This document shows positions 9,188-16,820 of a DNA stretch of 64,000 bases, piece after piece (within the stretch, counting starts at the first letter, position 1; the number at the start of each line of letters is the position of its first letter). The notes below the pieces were generated by a model. The model ran no database searches. It was not told where the DNA came from and saw nothing but the letters and a program-made list of their open reading frames with translations. The DNA comes from JBCAWW01 sp039024315 (GTDB taxonomy: Bacteria; Bacteroidota; Bacteroidia; J057): NCBI GenBank assembly GCA_039024315.1, contig JBCCQN010000001.1, positions 1 through 64,000 on the forward strand, written 5' to 3'. Position numbers and translations under genes: made by a program.

Positions 9188-10471
9188 CTATACGTAACGG
9201 AAACGTGAGCCAGCATAAACGGCGGCAGTTCCGAGTTCTTCTTCTAAACGAAGAAGTTGATTGTATTTTGCGATACGATCACTACGCGAAGCAGAACCCG
9301 TCTTGATTTGACCAGAATTCAAAGCCACTGCTAAGTCGGCAATGGTAGTGTCTTCAGTTTCACCAGAACGATGGCTGATAATGTTGGTGTAGCTATTGCG
9401 AGTCGCAAGCTGTACGGCTTCGATAGTCTCAGTCAAAGAACCGATTTGATTTACTTTTACGAGGATAGAGTTAGCTACGCCTTCTTTGATACCGCGGCTT
9501 AAGAAATCAACATTAGTGACAAATAAGTCATCTCCTACTAATTGGATCTTATCGCCCAATTTATCGGTAAGCTTTTTCCAACCCGCCCAGTCATTTTCAT
9601 CAAGCCCATCTTCGATAGAAACGATGGGGTAGCGTTCACACCAGTCGGCGTAAAAATCAACCATTTCTTCTGAAGTACGCTCTTCACCCGTAGAGTGCTT
9701 GAATACATACTTATCTTTCTCTTTGTCATAAAACTCAGAGCTAGCACAGTCAAGCGCAAAATAGATATCTTCTCCGGGGCGGTAGCCCGCTTTTTCGATC
9801 GCTTCAGTGATCGTTTCAAGTGCTTCCTCGTTTGATTTGAGGTTAGGAGCAAACCCACCTTCGTCACCTACATTGGTTCCAAGGCCACGGCTCTTCAACA
9901 CCTTTTTGAGTGAGTGGAAAGTCTCAGCACCCATGCGAAGGGCTTCGCTAAAAGTATCCGCCTTCAAAGGCACGATCATGAACTCCTGAATATCAACAGA
10001 GTTGTCCGCGTGGCTACCACCGTTGAGGATGTTCATCAAAGGCACAGGAAGGTAGCGACCATTTACTCCACCGACGTAGCGATAAAATGGCATACCCAAA
10101 TCAACAGAAGCAGCGCGGGCAGCAGCCAATGAAACACCTAAGATCGCATTTGCCCCTAGCTTGCCTTTGTTTTTGGTCCCGTCTAGGTCAATCAACATTT
10201 GGTCAATTGCCGCTTGATCGTAAACCATCATACCTTCAAGCTCAGGAGCGATAACTGTGTTTACGTTATCAACAGCTTTTAGGACTCCTTTACCGAGATA
10301 ACGATCACCACCATCGCGAAGCTCAACTGCTTCGTGCATACCAGTACTCGCACCTGAAGGAACTGCAGCACGGCCGACAGAACCGTCGGAAGTGGTAACT
10401 TCTACTTCTACCGTGGGATTACCGCGTGAATCTAGAATCTCGCGTGCGGTAACGTCAATAATTAGGCTCAT
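9188..10471 (-). CDS. eno: enolase (phosphopyruvate hydratase)
   Basis: The product is 427 residues, the standard bacterial length, starting MSLIIDVTAREILDSRGNPT at the ATG at 10471; longer in-frame extensions are not enolase-like. Enolase converts 2-phosphoglycerate to phosphoenolpyruvate in glycolysis and gluconeogenesis. Conserved blocks include GANAILGVSLA, the Mg-binding regions around FALDCASSEF and SIEDGLDENDW, ILVKVNQIGSLTET (catalytic Lys) and SHRSGETEDT (active-site His-Arg-Ser). The gene has its own terminator and is divergent from the nitrilase gene, with 119 bases between the starts. Confidence 0.98.
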   Translation of the reverse strand: MSLIIDVTAREILDSRGNPTVEVEVTTSDGSVGRAAVPSGASTGMHEAVELRDGGDRYLGKGVLKAVDNVNTVIAPELEGMMVYDQAAIDQMLIDLDGTKNKGKLGANAILGVSLAAARAASVDLGMPFYRYVGGVNGRYLPVPLMNILNGGSHADNSVDIQEFMIVPLKADTFSEALRMGAETFHSLKKVLKSRGLGTNVGDEGGFAPNLKSNEEALETITEAIEKAGYRPGEDIYFALDCASSEFYDKEKDKYVFKHSTGEERTSEEMVDFYADWCERYPIVSIEDGLDENDWAGWKKLTDKLGDKIQLVGDDLFVTNVDFLSRGIKEGVANSILVKVNQIGSLTETIEAVQLATRNSYTNIISHRSGETEDTTIADLAVALNSGQIKTGSASRSDRIAKYNQLLRLEEELGTAAVYAGSRFRYV

Positions 10472-10590
10472 GTTTATTTTTTTTAAAGATCGGCTGCGAA
10501 GATACAAATTCATCTCGATATGTGATATTAATTGAATTCTTGCGAGCAAAGCTTAATAATTTCATAATTTTCGCTTCCAAATATTGCCGT

Positions 10591-11385
10591 ATGGAAAGTC
10601 TAAATATCACCGCCCTCCAACTCGACCTTGCTTGGCATGATGCCGAGGCCAACCGCAATCGTATTGCTGCCTTCCTCCACGCCAAGCAGCCTCAAGCAGA
10701 TCTGATCATTTTGCCTGAAATGTTTGCAACAGGATTCACTATGGAGCCTGCCGGCCTCGCCGAACGCTCAGACGGACCAACGGTAAAATGGATGCAGCAA
10801 ATGGCTTCTCAATACCAAACGAGTCTTACTGGTAGTTTAAGTATAGAGGAAGAAGGTAAATTCTTCAATCGCGCTTTCATGGTCAATCAATTGGGGGTGG
10901 AGGCCCAATATGACAAGCGGCATAGCTTTAGTCTCGCTGGGGAAGACGAAGTTTATCAAGCGGGTAACCAAAGGGTTATTACTCCGCTAAAGGGGTGGAA
11001 TATTTGCCTGCAAATTTGCTACGATCTGCGTTTTCCGGTTTTTGGGCGTAATCATGCCGATGCAGCAGGAAATTTTGAATATGACCTTCTGATTTATGTG
11101 GCTAACTGGCCAGCTGCCCGAGTCCATCATTGGGAGAGCCTACTCCAAGCTAGGGCCATCGAAAATCAATGCTATACAATAGGCGTAAATAGGGTAGGAG
11201 TAGATGCAAACGGCCTTTATTATTCAGGTAGCAGTATGGTCATTGATCCGATGGGCAATGTGAGCGCCAAAGCTTTTGGGGGCGAAGCGGTCTTGCAAGC
11301 GAGTTTAGATGCTGATTTTCTTGCTGCCACCAGAAAAAAATATCCTTTCTGGCGTGATGCAGATCGATTTGAGCTGGATATTTAG
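10591..11385 (+). CDS. omega-amidase / nitrilase-family carbon-nitrogen hydrolase (YafV-like)
   Basis: The 264-residue cytoplasmic enzyme has the nitrilase catalytic triad in the expected spacing: Glu43 in LIILPEMFATGF, Lys109 in YDKRHSFSLAGE and Cys143 in ICLQICYDLRFP. The DKRHSF and CYDLRFP wording matches the omega-amidase branch (YafV/Nit2), which hydrolyses alpha-ketoglutaramate and alpha-ketosuccinamate during metabolite repair and methionine salvage. The ATG at 10591 fits the start of the family; an upstream in-frame GTG would only add a non-conserved leader. It is a single-gene unit followed by a repeat-rich intergenic region. Confidence 0.9.
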   Translation: MESLNITALQLDLAWHDAEANRNRIAAFLHAKQPQADLIILPEMFATGFTMEPAGLAERSDGPTVKWMQQMASQYQTSLTGSLSIEEEGKFFNRAFMVNQLGVEAQYDKRHSFSLAGEDEVYQAGNQRVITPLKGWNICLQICYDLRFPVFGRNHADAAGNFEYDLLIYVANWPAARVHHWESLLQARAIENQCYTIGVNRVGVDANGLYYSGSSMVIDPMGNVSAKAFGGEAVLQASLDADFLAATRKKYPFWRDADRFELDI

Positions 11386-11392
11386 TTCTTGA

Positions 11393-11410
11393 CTGCCGCG
11401 CAGAACGCTT
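11393..11410 (+). repeat. AACGCTT-tailed hairpin, copy with CTGC stem
   Basis: Stem CTGC/GCAG, loop CGC, then AACGCTTATC. It is the first of three copies within about 340 bp of intergenic DNA. Confidence 0.7.
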
Positions 11411-11512
11411 ATCTTTCAAGATCCCTGCTCGCTGAATTCGCTCTGGCTCATTCATGCGGCTGGGATGACTTATGGGAGAAAAAAAGCCTACGGCTCCATA
11501 GGATAATCCGTC

Positions 11513-11546
11513 ATGCCGGAATGTGAGGTACGAGCATATCCGGTAT
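11513..11546. repeat. imperfect inverted repeat (ATGCCGGA...TCCGGTAT)
   Basis: An 8-bp stem with one G-T pair encloses an 18-nt loop. It resembles dispersed hairpin repeats seen in intergenic DNA of many bacteria; no T-tract of terminator type follows directly. Confidence 0.5.
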
Positions 11547-11558
11547 CTTTTATTGCTT

Positions 11559-11578
11559 TTCTGCTGCGCAGAACGCTT
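11559..11578 (+). repeat. AACGCTT-tailed hairpin, longest intergenic copy
   Basis: Stem TTCTGC/GCAGAA, loop TGC, tail CGCTT, so that the A-A of the tail is itself part of the stem. It shares CTGC-GCAG and AACGCTTATC with the copies at 11393 and 41701. Confidence 0.75.
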
Positions 11579-11649
11579 ATCCTCCAAGTTCCTGCTGCGG
11601 GCTCAGGAAGACAATTTGAGCTACCAATCCATGGTTTTGATTCCCCCAA

Positions 11650-11680
11650 TTGTCATCTCGACCGTAGTGGAGAGAACTTT
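11650..11680. repeat. dispersed intergenic repeat, TGTCATCTCGACCG type
   Basis: The segment TGTCATCTCGACCGTAGTGG plus AGAGAACTT resembles short repeats (GTCAT-TTCGACCG...GAGAAAT) known from intergenic DNA of many Bacteroidota genomes. The match is from memory of the motif, not from a search. CTCGAC and GTGGAG can fold into a small stem. Confidence 0.45.
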
Positions 11681-11714
11681 ATATAAGACTGTGATTTGCT
11701 CTATTCATGCTTGT

Positions 11715-11732
11715 CTGCTGCGCTGAACGCTT
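11715..11732 (+). repeat. AACGCTT-tailed hairpin, imperfect stem
   Basis: CTGC-TGC-GCTG followed by AACGCTTGTC. The stem has one T-T mismatch, so this copy looks decayed, but the tail is intact. Confidence 0.55.
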
Positions 11733-11736
11733 GTCC

Positions 11737-12333
11737 CTAAAGCTTCGAAAATAAATGATGGTGGAGTTCTGCGAAGCAGCTTACACTTATTTCAGGCAGC
11801 TTAGCGTAATGTTCTAGCGGCAAGAACCTACTTAGCTTGAGGAATTTTCTTTTACTTATTTCCTCTTCCAATCTCCCTACTTTCATATTTCTGCAAGACT
11901 GCAATCCTGCTTTGTCTGCCTCCCAAATCCATGGATTGTCATGAGCGGCAAACTGCCAGCTTTCATCTAGGCTTTTGTAATCAGATAGTATGGACGGAAC
12001 TAAGCGTTCCATGAAATGGCCACTTACAATTAAATGCAGCCCAATCGGATGTCCCCAAAGGATGAGCGTTCTGTAAAACAAAAAACTCTCCCCCTCCTGC
12101 ATTCTCGGATAATCCATGACCCGATAAGCCTGTTGCTCGTAGTTTTCTCCGCGTGACAATTTGGGGTGCATACTCACCCAAGGAAGAACTAAGTCTAGGG
12201 CAGATAATTTTGCGCCAGTTTCTACGAGTATTTTTTCCAGCTTGCGCTGAACGCTATGTTTTCTTGGTAATACTGCCGCGTCTTTCAGAAGAGCCAATTC
12301 CAAGGAATCTAAAAGGCTATTATTTTGATTCAT
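11737..12333 (-). CDS. hypothetical protein, translationally coupled to the upstream membrane protein
   Basis: The product is 198 residues from the ATG at 12333. This start overlaps the stop of the upstream 91-residue gene by 14 bases, and a longer frame would run deep into that gene. No family is recognised. The protein is soluble, rich in Leu, His and aromatic residues, and has a predicted mixed alpha/beta make-up with no signal peptide or membrane helix. The C-terminus contains an Arg/Lys-rich helix (LEEEISKRKFLKLSRF) and ends in ELHHHLFSKL. Overlap with its neighbour suggests the two work together. Confidence 0.6.
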   Translation of the reverse strand: MNQNNSLLDSLELALLKDAAVLPRKHSVQRKLEKILVETGAKLSALDLVLPWVSMHPKLSRGENYEQQAYRVMDYPRMQEGESFLFYRTLILWGHPIGLHLIVSGHFMERLVPSILSDYKSLDESWQFAAHDNPWIWEADKAGLQSCRNMKVGRLEEEISKRKFLKLSRFLPLEHYAKLPEISVSCFAELHHHLFSKL

Positions 12334-12595
12334 GGGCCTCTTGCTGAGCTTTTTGCCATTCTTCGTGGGTGCGACGTTTGACCGCATCGCCAAAGATAGA
12401 AAGTCCTGCATTGAACACAACCAAACCTAGGGTGCCCATGGCTACCCACTGCCAAGCTGGACTGGCCTGCATCTTCCAAATAATAGCCTCTCCAGTGAAA
12501 CTAAAGCCCAAACCGACCATCATAAGACCTAAGGGGGCTGTTTTACGCCAGAGGTGAAATCCTTGTTGCTGAATGTAATTTTTTTGACTTGACAT
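12320..12595 (-). CDS. small two-helix membrane protein, unknown function
   Basis: The product is 91 residues with two hydrophobic helices (about residues 22-40 and 50-68) and a charged C-terminal tail (DAVKRRTHEEWQKAQQEAHESK) that probably lies in the cytoplasm. It precedes and overlaps the 198-residue gene, giving a two-gene operon. The family is unknown. A similar size and layout is common among conserved small Bacteroidota membrane proteins. Confidence 0.65.
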   Translation of the reverse strand: MSSQKNYIQQQGFHLWRKTAPLGLMMVGLGFSFTGEAIIWKMQASPAWQWVAMGTLGLVVFNAGLSIFGDAVKRRTHEEWQKAQQEAHESK

Positions 12596-12653
12596 ACGAT
12601 TTTTTGAATGAATGACCAGTTTTTCCGTAAAGCAGGACGATTCTTACAGGCCT

Positions 12654-12670
12654 AAACGTTCCGCGCAGCG
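12654..12670 (-). repeat. AACGTTT-tailed hairpin
   Basis: Read on the minus strand: CGC-TGC-GCG, then GAACGTTTAG. It sits in the 247-bp region between divergent genes and has one change in the conserved tail (C to T). Confidence 0.55.
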
Positions 12671-12842
12671 ATAAAAAACAGCCTGTGTGTCCTAAATAAG
12701 CCTGTTTGTGGCAAAATGTTTAAGCATGAGAGTATAATGTTACACCTGTATCCTTTCCACTTATAAGTATTTCAATCTATGGACTATTTGGGGGATTTTT
12801 GAAATGTTCAGAGGGAGTTCTTTACCATCACGAAATACCTGA

Positions 12843-13583
12843 ATGATCCGAATCTGTTATCTACTTACTTGGCTCATCTGCATTGTTTTGTTACCCTTGA
12901 AAGCTCAAGAGATTGATGGCGATAGCCTTGATTTGAAGCAAATTCAATCAATGATTGCCAAAGCAGAGTCAAATAGTAGACCGGAAATGGCGCTGGCGAG
13001 TATCGGGGAAGCCGATCTAGATCAAGGGCTTTGGATCGTGGAAAAAGAAAAGCGTTTTGGCGGCGAGCTTATCGCCTTTGAAGCGCTACCCAAGGCAGGA
13101 AAAGTGGAGTTGATTTGGACTACTGCGTCCGAATATAATAGCGCTTATTTTGCCATCGAACGCTTGCAGTATAACCAAGAGTTTGCCGCTATCAGCATCA
13201 TTAAAGCTGCGGGCAATTCTCGTTCTCTCATCAACTACTTTTTTATTGATGATCGAGCTACTGGTCCACAGATATATCGATTACGTCAGGTAGATCAAAA
13301 CGGATTGACCCACTATAGCCAAGCTATCGAGATGTTGGCTGAGGAGGAACAATTTATGGTCCTTACTCCCTCAGAGGACGCACAAAACCTTGACATTCTA
13401 ACCGATATTAAAATGGTCCGAATCAGAATTACTGATCAAAAAGGAAAGGTAGTTGTTCAGACAGAACAAGAAACTGAATCCTTTACTCGTATAGACATTG
13501 CCAATCTCAAACCGGGGACTTACGCAGTAAGGGTTGAGGATGGCGATCAGATCAGGATGATGGAGTTTAAAAAGAAGAAATAA
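12843..13583 (+). CDS. secreted protein with a T9SS-type C-terminal domain
   Basis: The 246-residue protein begins with a signal peptide (MIRICYLLTWLICIVLLPLKAQ). The middle part, FEALPKAGKVELIWTTASEYN, continuing to FAIERL and YRLRQVDQNGLTHYS, is the Ig/fibronectin-like module that often precedes T9SS sorting signals in Bacteroidota. The last 70 residues (MVRIRITDQKGKVVVQTEQE to LKPGTYAVRVEDG) match a type A sorting domain, so the product is probably exported through the type IX system and attached to or released from the cell surface. There is no catalytic domain; the role is unknown. A terminator hairpin follows. Confidence 0.78.
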   Translation: MIRICYLLTWLICIVLLPLKAQEIDGDSLDLKQIQSMIAKAESNSRPEMALASIGEADLDQGLWIVEKEKRFGGELIAFEALPKAGKVELIWTTASEYNSAYFAIERLQYNQEFAAISIIKAAGNSRSLINYFFIDDRATGPQIYRLRQVDQNGLTHYSQAIEMLAEEEQFMVLTPSEDAQNLDILTDIKMVRIRITDQKGKVVVQTEQETESFTRIDIANLKPGTYAVRVEDGDQIRMMEFKKKK

Positions 13584-13643
13584 CTCCCGGGGAAGGGTAG
13601 TTTATAAATTAGGTTAATTTGGGTTGTGTTTTTGTTTGTGTTT

Positions 13644-13672
13644 AGCCTCCTCATTGAGGGGGCTACTTTTTT
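13644..13672 (+). terminator. rho-independent terminator of the T9SS-type gene
   Basis: A 9-bp stem AGCCTCCTC/GAGGGGGCT (one G-T pair) has the loop ATT and is followed by ACTTTTTT. Confidence 0.75.
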
Positions 13673-13697
13673 GGGTCAAGGACAAGACAGACACCAA

Positions 13698-13736
13698 AAA
13701 AGACAACGCATTAGGCGGGGAGCTTAATGCGCTGTC
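13698..13736 (-). terminator. probable terminator of the phasin-like gene
   Basis: A 12-bp stem with one mismatch (13702-13713 with 13725-13736) is followed on the minus strand by six T residues. It faces the terminator of the convergent gene. Confidence 0.7.
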
Positions 13737-13771
13737 AGGTGTTAAATTTGGGGTATATAGGTATAATTCTT

Positions 13772-14134
13772 CTATTCCGGTTTTTTTCGCGTTGTACGCT
13801 TTCTTGTCGTCGACTTTTTGGGCGAACTAGCACTTTCTTTAGCAGCTAGCTTTGCTTCTAATTCTTCAACTCGTTTCAATAGGGTATCATAATCTCCCTT
13901 ACTAGGAAAGGAAAACTTTTCTACCACGCCTTCAGCAGCTTCTTTGAGTTTGCTTTCAAACTCCTGCTTGCGCGTCTCTGCATTCTCCATGAAGTTATCG
14001 ACTAGCTTTTTGCCTTCTTCTTCAGAAAGCTTGCCATCGCCTACCATTTCATCAATGGATTCTTGGAGCTTTTCGGCAGTCATTGCGACAAAACCGACGC
14101 CTGTGTATAGGAAACGTTTGAATAATTCTTCCAT
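13772..14134 (-). CDS. phasin-family / PhaF-like helical protein with a basic tail
   Basis: The product is 120 residues. Residues 1-60 hold GVGFVAMTAEKLQESIDEMVGDGKLSEEEGKKLV, the signature of the poly(hydroxyalkanoate) granule-associated (COG3937, phasin) group. A coiled-coil segment (YDTLLKRVEELEAKLAAKE) follows, then a Lys/Arg/Thr tail (KKSTTRKRTTRKKPE) like those of histone H1-like and PhaF proteins that bind DNA. A role on granules or as a nucleoid-linked adaptor is inferred from the family. No PHA synthase lies nearby, so a granule role is unproven here. Confidence 0.72.
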   Translation of the reverse strand: MEELFKRFLYTGVGFVAMTAEKLQESIDEMVGDGKLSEEEGKKLVDNFMENAETRKQEFESKLKEAAEGVVEKFSFPSKGDYDTLLKRVEELEAKLAAKESASSPKKSTTRKRTTRKKPE

Positions 14135-14209
14135 AGTGTCAACACTTTAGGTTACGGGATAAGATTAAATATGGTTTCAAATGGGGGAATTTTTAACTTA
14201 GGTCAGCCC

Positions 14210-14626
14210 ATGAGTTATAAGATACAACTTAGCACGGAAGAAACGTATGTGCTCGCTGATAAAATGCAAGAGGTCAAAAGCAAAAAGCTTTCCCGCCGCC
14301 TGTTGGCGATCTCTTTGCGCCACTTTGGCTATCAGATCAAAGAAATTAGCTTGATCGTGGGAACGAGTGAAAAAACGGTTACGAATTGGATCAAACTCTT
14401 TTTAGAAGGGGGCTTTGATGAATTGCTAAAGCTAAAGTATCAAAGAGACAAAGGTTCTAAACTGACTCCTTACAAAACCGAAATCGAACATTTTTTTGTT
14501 GAGCATCCACAAGCAAAATTAGCTGATCTTCAAGTCTGGCTTGCGGAGCAGCACCAAGTAAAAGTAGAGTATAGCTGGTTGTATCGCTACCTCGAACTAC
14601 ACAAAATCGGTCCTTATGCGGAATGA
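14210..14626 (+). CDS. orphan helix-turn-helix protein of IS630-transposase type
   Basis: The product is 138 residues from the ATG at 14210; an ATG at 14171 would add 13 residues. It contains two helix-turn-helix segments typical of the DNA-binding half of IS630/Tc1 transposases (GYQIKEISLIVGTSEKTVTNW, then an AKLADLQVWLAEQHQ winged helix with YSWLYRYLE). The DDE catalytic half is missing and no terminal inverted repeats were seen, so it is not a functional insertion sequence. It could be the remnant of one or a domesticated regulator. An AACGCT-tailed hairpin sits just after the stop codon. Confidence 0.7.
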   Translation: MSYKIQLSTEETYVLADKMQEVKSKKLSRRLLAISLRHFGYQIKEISLIVGTSEKTVTNWIKLFLEGGFDELLKLKYQRDKGSKLTPYKTEIEHFFVEHPQAKLADLQVWLAEQHQVKVEYSWLYRYLELHKIGPYAE

Positions 14627-14629
14627 TTG

Positions 14630-14645
14630 AGCGTTCTCCGCAGGA
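14630..14645 (-). repeat. AACGCT-tailed hairpin downstream of the HTH gene
   Basis: Read on the minus strand: TCC-TGC-GGA, then GAACGCTCAAT. The stem is short (3 bp, extendable only by mismatches). Confidence 0.45.
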
Positions 14646-14719
14646 AAAAAACTAAAGCCTCATCCATTGCGAAAGGAAAGTTTTTGACCAATATTGAGCT
14701 TTATTAATTTCGCCTCCAT

Positions 14720-16273
14720 ATGTATCGTATTCTGATTCTGGTCCTTTTTGTGCTTTTGTCGATTAGGCTCGAAGCACAAAGCGCCTTAAAGGTCATGTCT
14801 TTTAACATCCGGCTCAATGTGCCCAGTGATGGTCAAAATGCGTGGCCTAATCGCACTCATTTAGTCAAAAGTATGTTAGACTTTCACAGTCCCGACTTAC
14901 TGGGGGTACAAGAAGCTTTGGAGGGACAAATGACGGATCTAAAGCAAATGTTGCCTGAGTATGCAGCTCATGGTATCGCGAGGGATACAGGTAGATGGGG
15001 AGAGTACAGTGCTATATTTTATCGTCGAACTCGCTTAGTTTTAGAGGAAGGCGGCACTTTTTGGCTCTCAGAAACTCCTGAATTACCCTCAAAAGGCTGG
15101 GATGCGGCCCTCAACCGTATCGCTACTTGGGGGATTTTTCAAGACAAAGCCTCCGGCGAACGCTTCTTCTATCTCAACACCCATTTTGATCACCGCGGCG
15201 CTAAGGCCAGAGAAGAAAGTGCCCGCTTGTTGATTGCAGAAAGTAAATCCTTAAATCCGGACCAACTACCCGTCTTGCTAAGTGGGGACTTTAACTTTAC
15301 TCCTGAAGCAACCCCATATGCGGTAATTACGGCAAAGGATGGATTTATGGACGGAAGACTCAATAGTTTACAAGCGCCTCATGGACCCGCCTCTACCTGG
15401 TCTGGCTTTAAGTTTCCGGGTGAGCCGGGCCGGAGAATAGATTACATCTTCGGACGAGGTGCAGTACAGTTTTTGCGTTATGCTACTTTGACCGATAGTT
15501 GGTCTGGCCGCTATCCTTCGGATCATTTGCCTGTATTGGCCGAAGTGCTGATCAATCCTATGCCAGTCCTGCCTCAGGCCCATGCCCACAATGATTATGA
15601 ACATGAACGCCCCTTATTTGATGCTTTAGCACAGGGCTTCAATAGCGTAGAAGCAGATGTCTGGTGGTGGAACAAGCGACTGATTGTCAAGCATAATCAA
15701 CCTGCCAAAGGAGCGGAAGGACCTGATCTCCGGAGCCTTTATTTAGAACCACTGGCCCAGCTTGCTACGCAAAACTATGGTCGTATCTATCCTCAATCGG
15801 ATGAGCCATTTTGGTTGATGATCGATCTCAAAAACGAGGGTGAACGATGCTACGTAGAACTAAATCGACTGTTAGAAGAATACCGTTGGTTGTTGGTAGG
15901 GGAGAAGCCTGCGCTAAAAATCTTCCTATCCGGCAATCGGCCTATCGAGTATGCACTAAAGGATTCCAATCGATTCGTGGGAATTGATGGCCGGCCAGAG
16001 GATTTAGGGCAGGGCTATTCGGCTGATTTTATGCCTGTGATCAGTCAACGTTTTGGCAAGGTACTCAACTGGAATGGTCGTGGTGACATACCCTCCGGGG
16101 AACGCGAGAAACTAGCCAATCTGGTCGAAAAGGCCCATGCCGAGGGCAAAAAAGTACGATTATGGGCCAGTCCCGAAACCGAAGCCGCTTGGCAGACCCT
16201 GCTAGAAATAGGGGTCGATATGATCAATACGGATGATTTGGAGGGATTGCGGGCGTTTCTAACAGAGGACTAG
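14720..16273 (+). CDS. secreted two-domain phosphoesterase: EEP domain fused to an AIM6/PI-PLC-like domain
   Basis: The product is 517 residues with a signal peptide (ILVLFVLLSIRLEAQS). Residues 22-275 form an endonuclease/exonuclease/phosphatase domain (VMSFNIRLN, GVQEAL, LLSGDFNFTP, RRIDYIFG, SDHLPVLAEV). Residues 285-517 begin HAHNDYEHERPLFDALAQG and FNSVEADVWW, the start of the phosphodiesterase TIM-barrel seen in yeast AIM6-like and glycerophosphodiesterase/PI-PLC proteins. Both halves keep their catalytic-looking His, Asp and Glu residues. It could cleave phosphodiesters in lipids or phosphorylated sugars outside the cytoplasm. Its stop codon overlaps that of the convergent cytochrome gene by 4 bases. 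Confidence 0.85.
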   Translation: MYRILILVLFVLLSIRLEAQSALKVMSFNIRLNVPSDGQNAWPNRTHLVKSMLDFHSPDLLGVQEALEGQMTDLKQMLPEYAAHGIARDTGRWGEYSAIFYRRTRLVLEEGGTFWLSETPELPSKGWDAALNRIATWGIFQDKASGERFFYLNTHFDHRGAKAREESARLLIAESKSLNPDQLPVLLSGDFNFTPEATPYAVITAKDGFMDGRLNSLQAPHGPASTWSGFKFPGEPGRRIDYIFGRGAVQFLRYATLTDSWSGRYPSDHLPVLAEVLINPMPVLPQAHAHNDYEHERPLFDALAQGFNSVEADVWWWNKRLIVKHNQPAKGAEGPDLRSLYLEPLAQLATQNYGRIYPQSDEPFWLMIDLKNEGERCYVELNRLLEEYRWLLVGEKPALKIFLSGNRPIEYALKDSNRFVGIDGRPEDLGQGYSADFMPVISQRFGKVLNWNGRGDIPSGEREKLANLVEKAHAEGKKVRLWASPETEAAWQTLLEIGVDMINTDDLEGLRAFLTED

Positions 16274-16800
16274 TAACATGATATTATTACAGGGGCTAAA
16301 GCAAGTTTGCTGGATTCTGCCTCTGCATAAGCAAGGATAGAGGCGATTTGGGCGTCGTTAAGGGAAGGAAAGGCTAGCATTATTCCCGCGCCCCAATTGG
16401 ATAGCTCAACTGCTTTTGGATTACCTTCCTCTATCATTTTGGGAGCATTACGAACCCAGTCGTAGAGAAATTCTCTGTCGTCCCGGTACTTTGCCCAAGC
16501 TCCTCCTAAGGCTGGGCCTGTTAAGTTACGATTTAACGCATGGCAAGAGGCGCAGTTATTATAATATAAGCGCTGACCATCAGCTAGATTTGCCCCTTCT
16601 GGTAAGCCCGGAATTTGTTCCTCTGAGTATTTAGGCCGTGGAGGCTTATTTCGTGGTTTTCTCTTCGGGACATAAGCGTTCTCCGAAGGAGGCAAAACCA
16701 AATAATCAGGTGGCGATAGTAGGCCATCAATGACAACATAAAAGTAAAAGCCCAACATCAGCAAGGCGGCTGCAGTGAGTAAAGAGAATATCTTGGGCAT
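16270..16800 (-). CDS. membrane-anchored c-type cytochrome
   Basis: The product is 176 residues from the ATG at 16800; an upstream TTG start would overlap the previous stop codon and is not preferred. An uncleaved-looking N-terminal helix (residues 4-28) anchors it. One heme-binding motif is present (Cys83, Cys86, His87 in CASCH), and MLAFPSL is a candidate for the distal Met ligand. It resembles the next gene along the C-terminal 100 residues (LTGPALG.AWAKY.DDR.F.Y), so the two arose by tandem duplication. It is a small electron carrier, partner unknown. Confidence 0.85.
   Translation of the reverse strand: MPKIFSLLTAAALLMLGFYFYVVIDGLLSPPDYLVLPPSENAYVPKRKPRNKPPRPKYSEEQIPGLPEGANLADGQRLYYNNCASCHALNRNLTGPALGGAWAKYRDDREFLYDWVRNAPKMIEEGNPKAVELSNWGAGIMLAFPSLNDAQIASILAYAEAESSKLALAPVIISCY
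16674..16691 (-). repeat. AACGCTT-tailed hairpin inside the cytochrome gene
   Basis: Read on the minus strand: CTCC-TTC-GGAG, then AACGCTTATG. It lies within coding sequence, on the coding strand. Confidence 0.65.
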
Positions 16801-16820
16801 AGGATCTGACTTTATGCCAA

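Larger units (their letters stand above)
11386..11736. repeat. 351-bp intergenic region made of several dispersed repeats
   Basis: No convincing gene lies here. The region holds three copies of the AACGCTT-tailed hairpin (11393-11410, 11559-11578, 11715-11732), a 34-bp imperfect inverted repeat (11513-11546) and a segment resembling a common Bacteroidota intergenic repeat (11650-11680). Short ORFs can be read through it in several frames but have no protein-like features. Confidence 0.75.

Noticed and set aside
11523..11726. 67-codon ORF in the repeat-rich gap
   Set aside because: It runs through the hairpin repeats; composition and lack of similarity suggest a chance frame.
13624..13830. 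Plus-strand ORF of 68 codons
   Set aside because: It overlaps two terminator hairpins and the 3' end of the phasin-like gene; no protein features.
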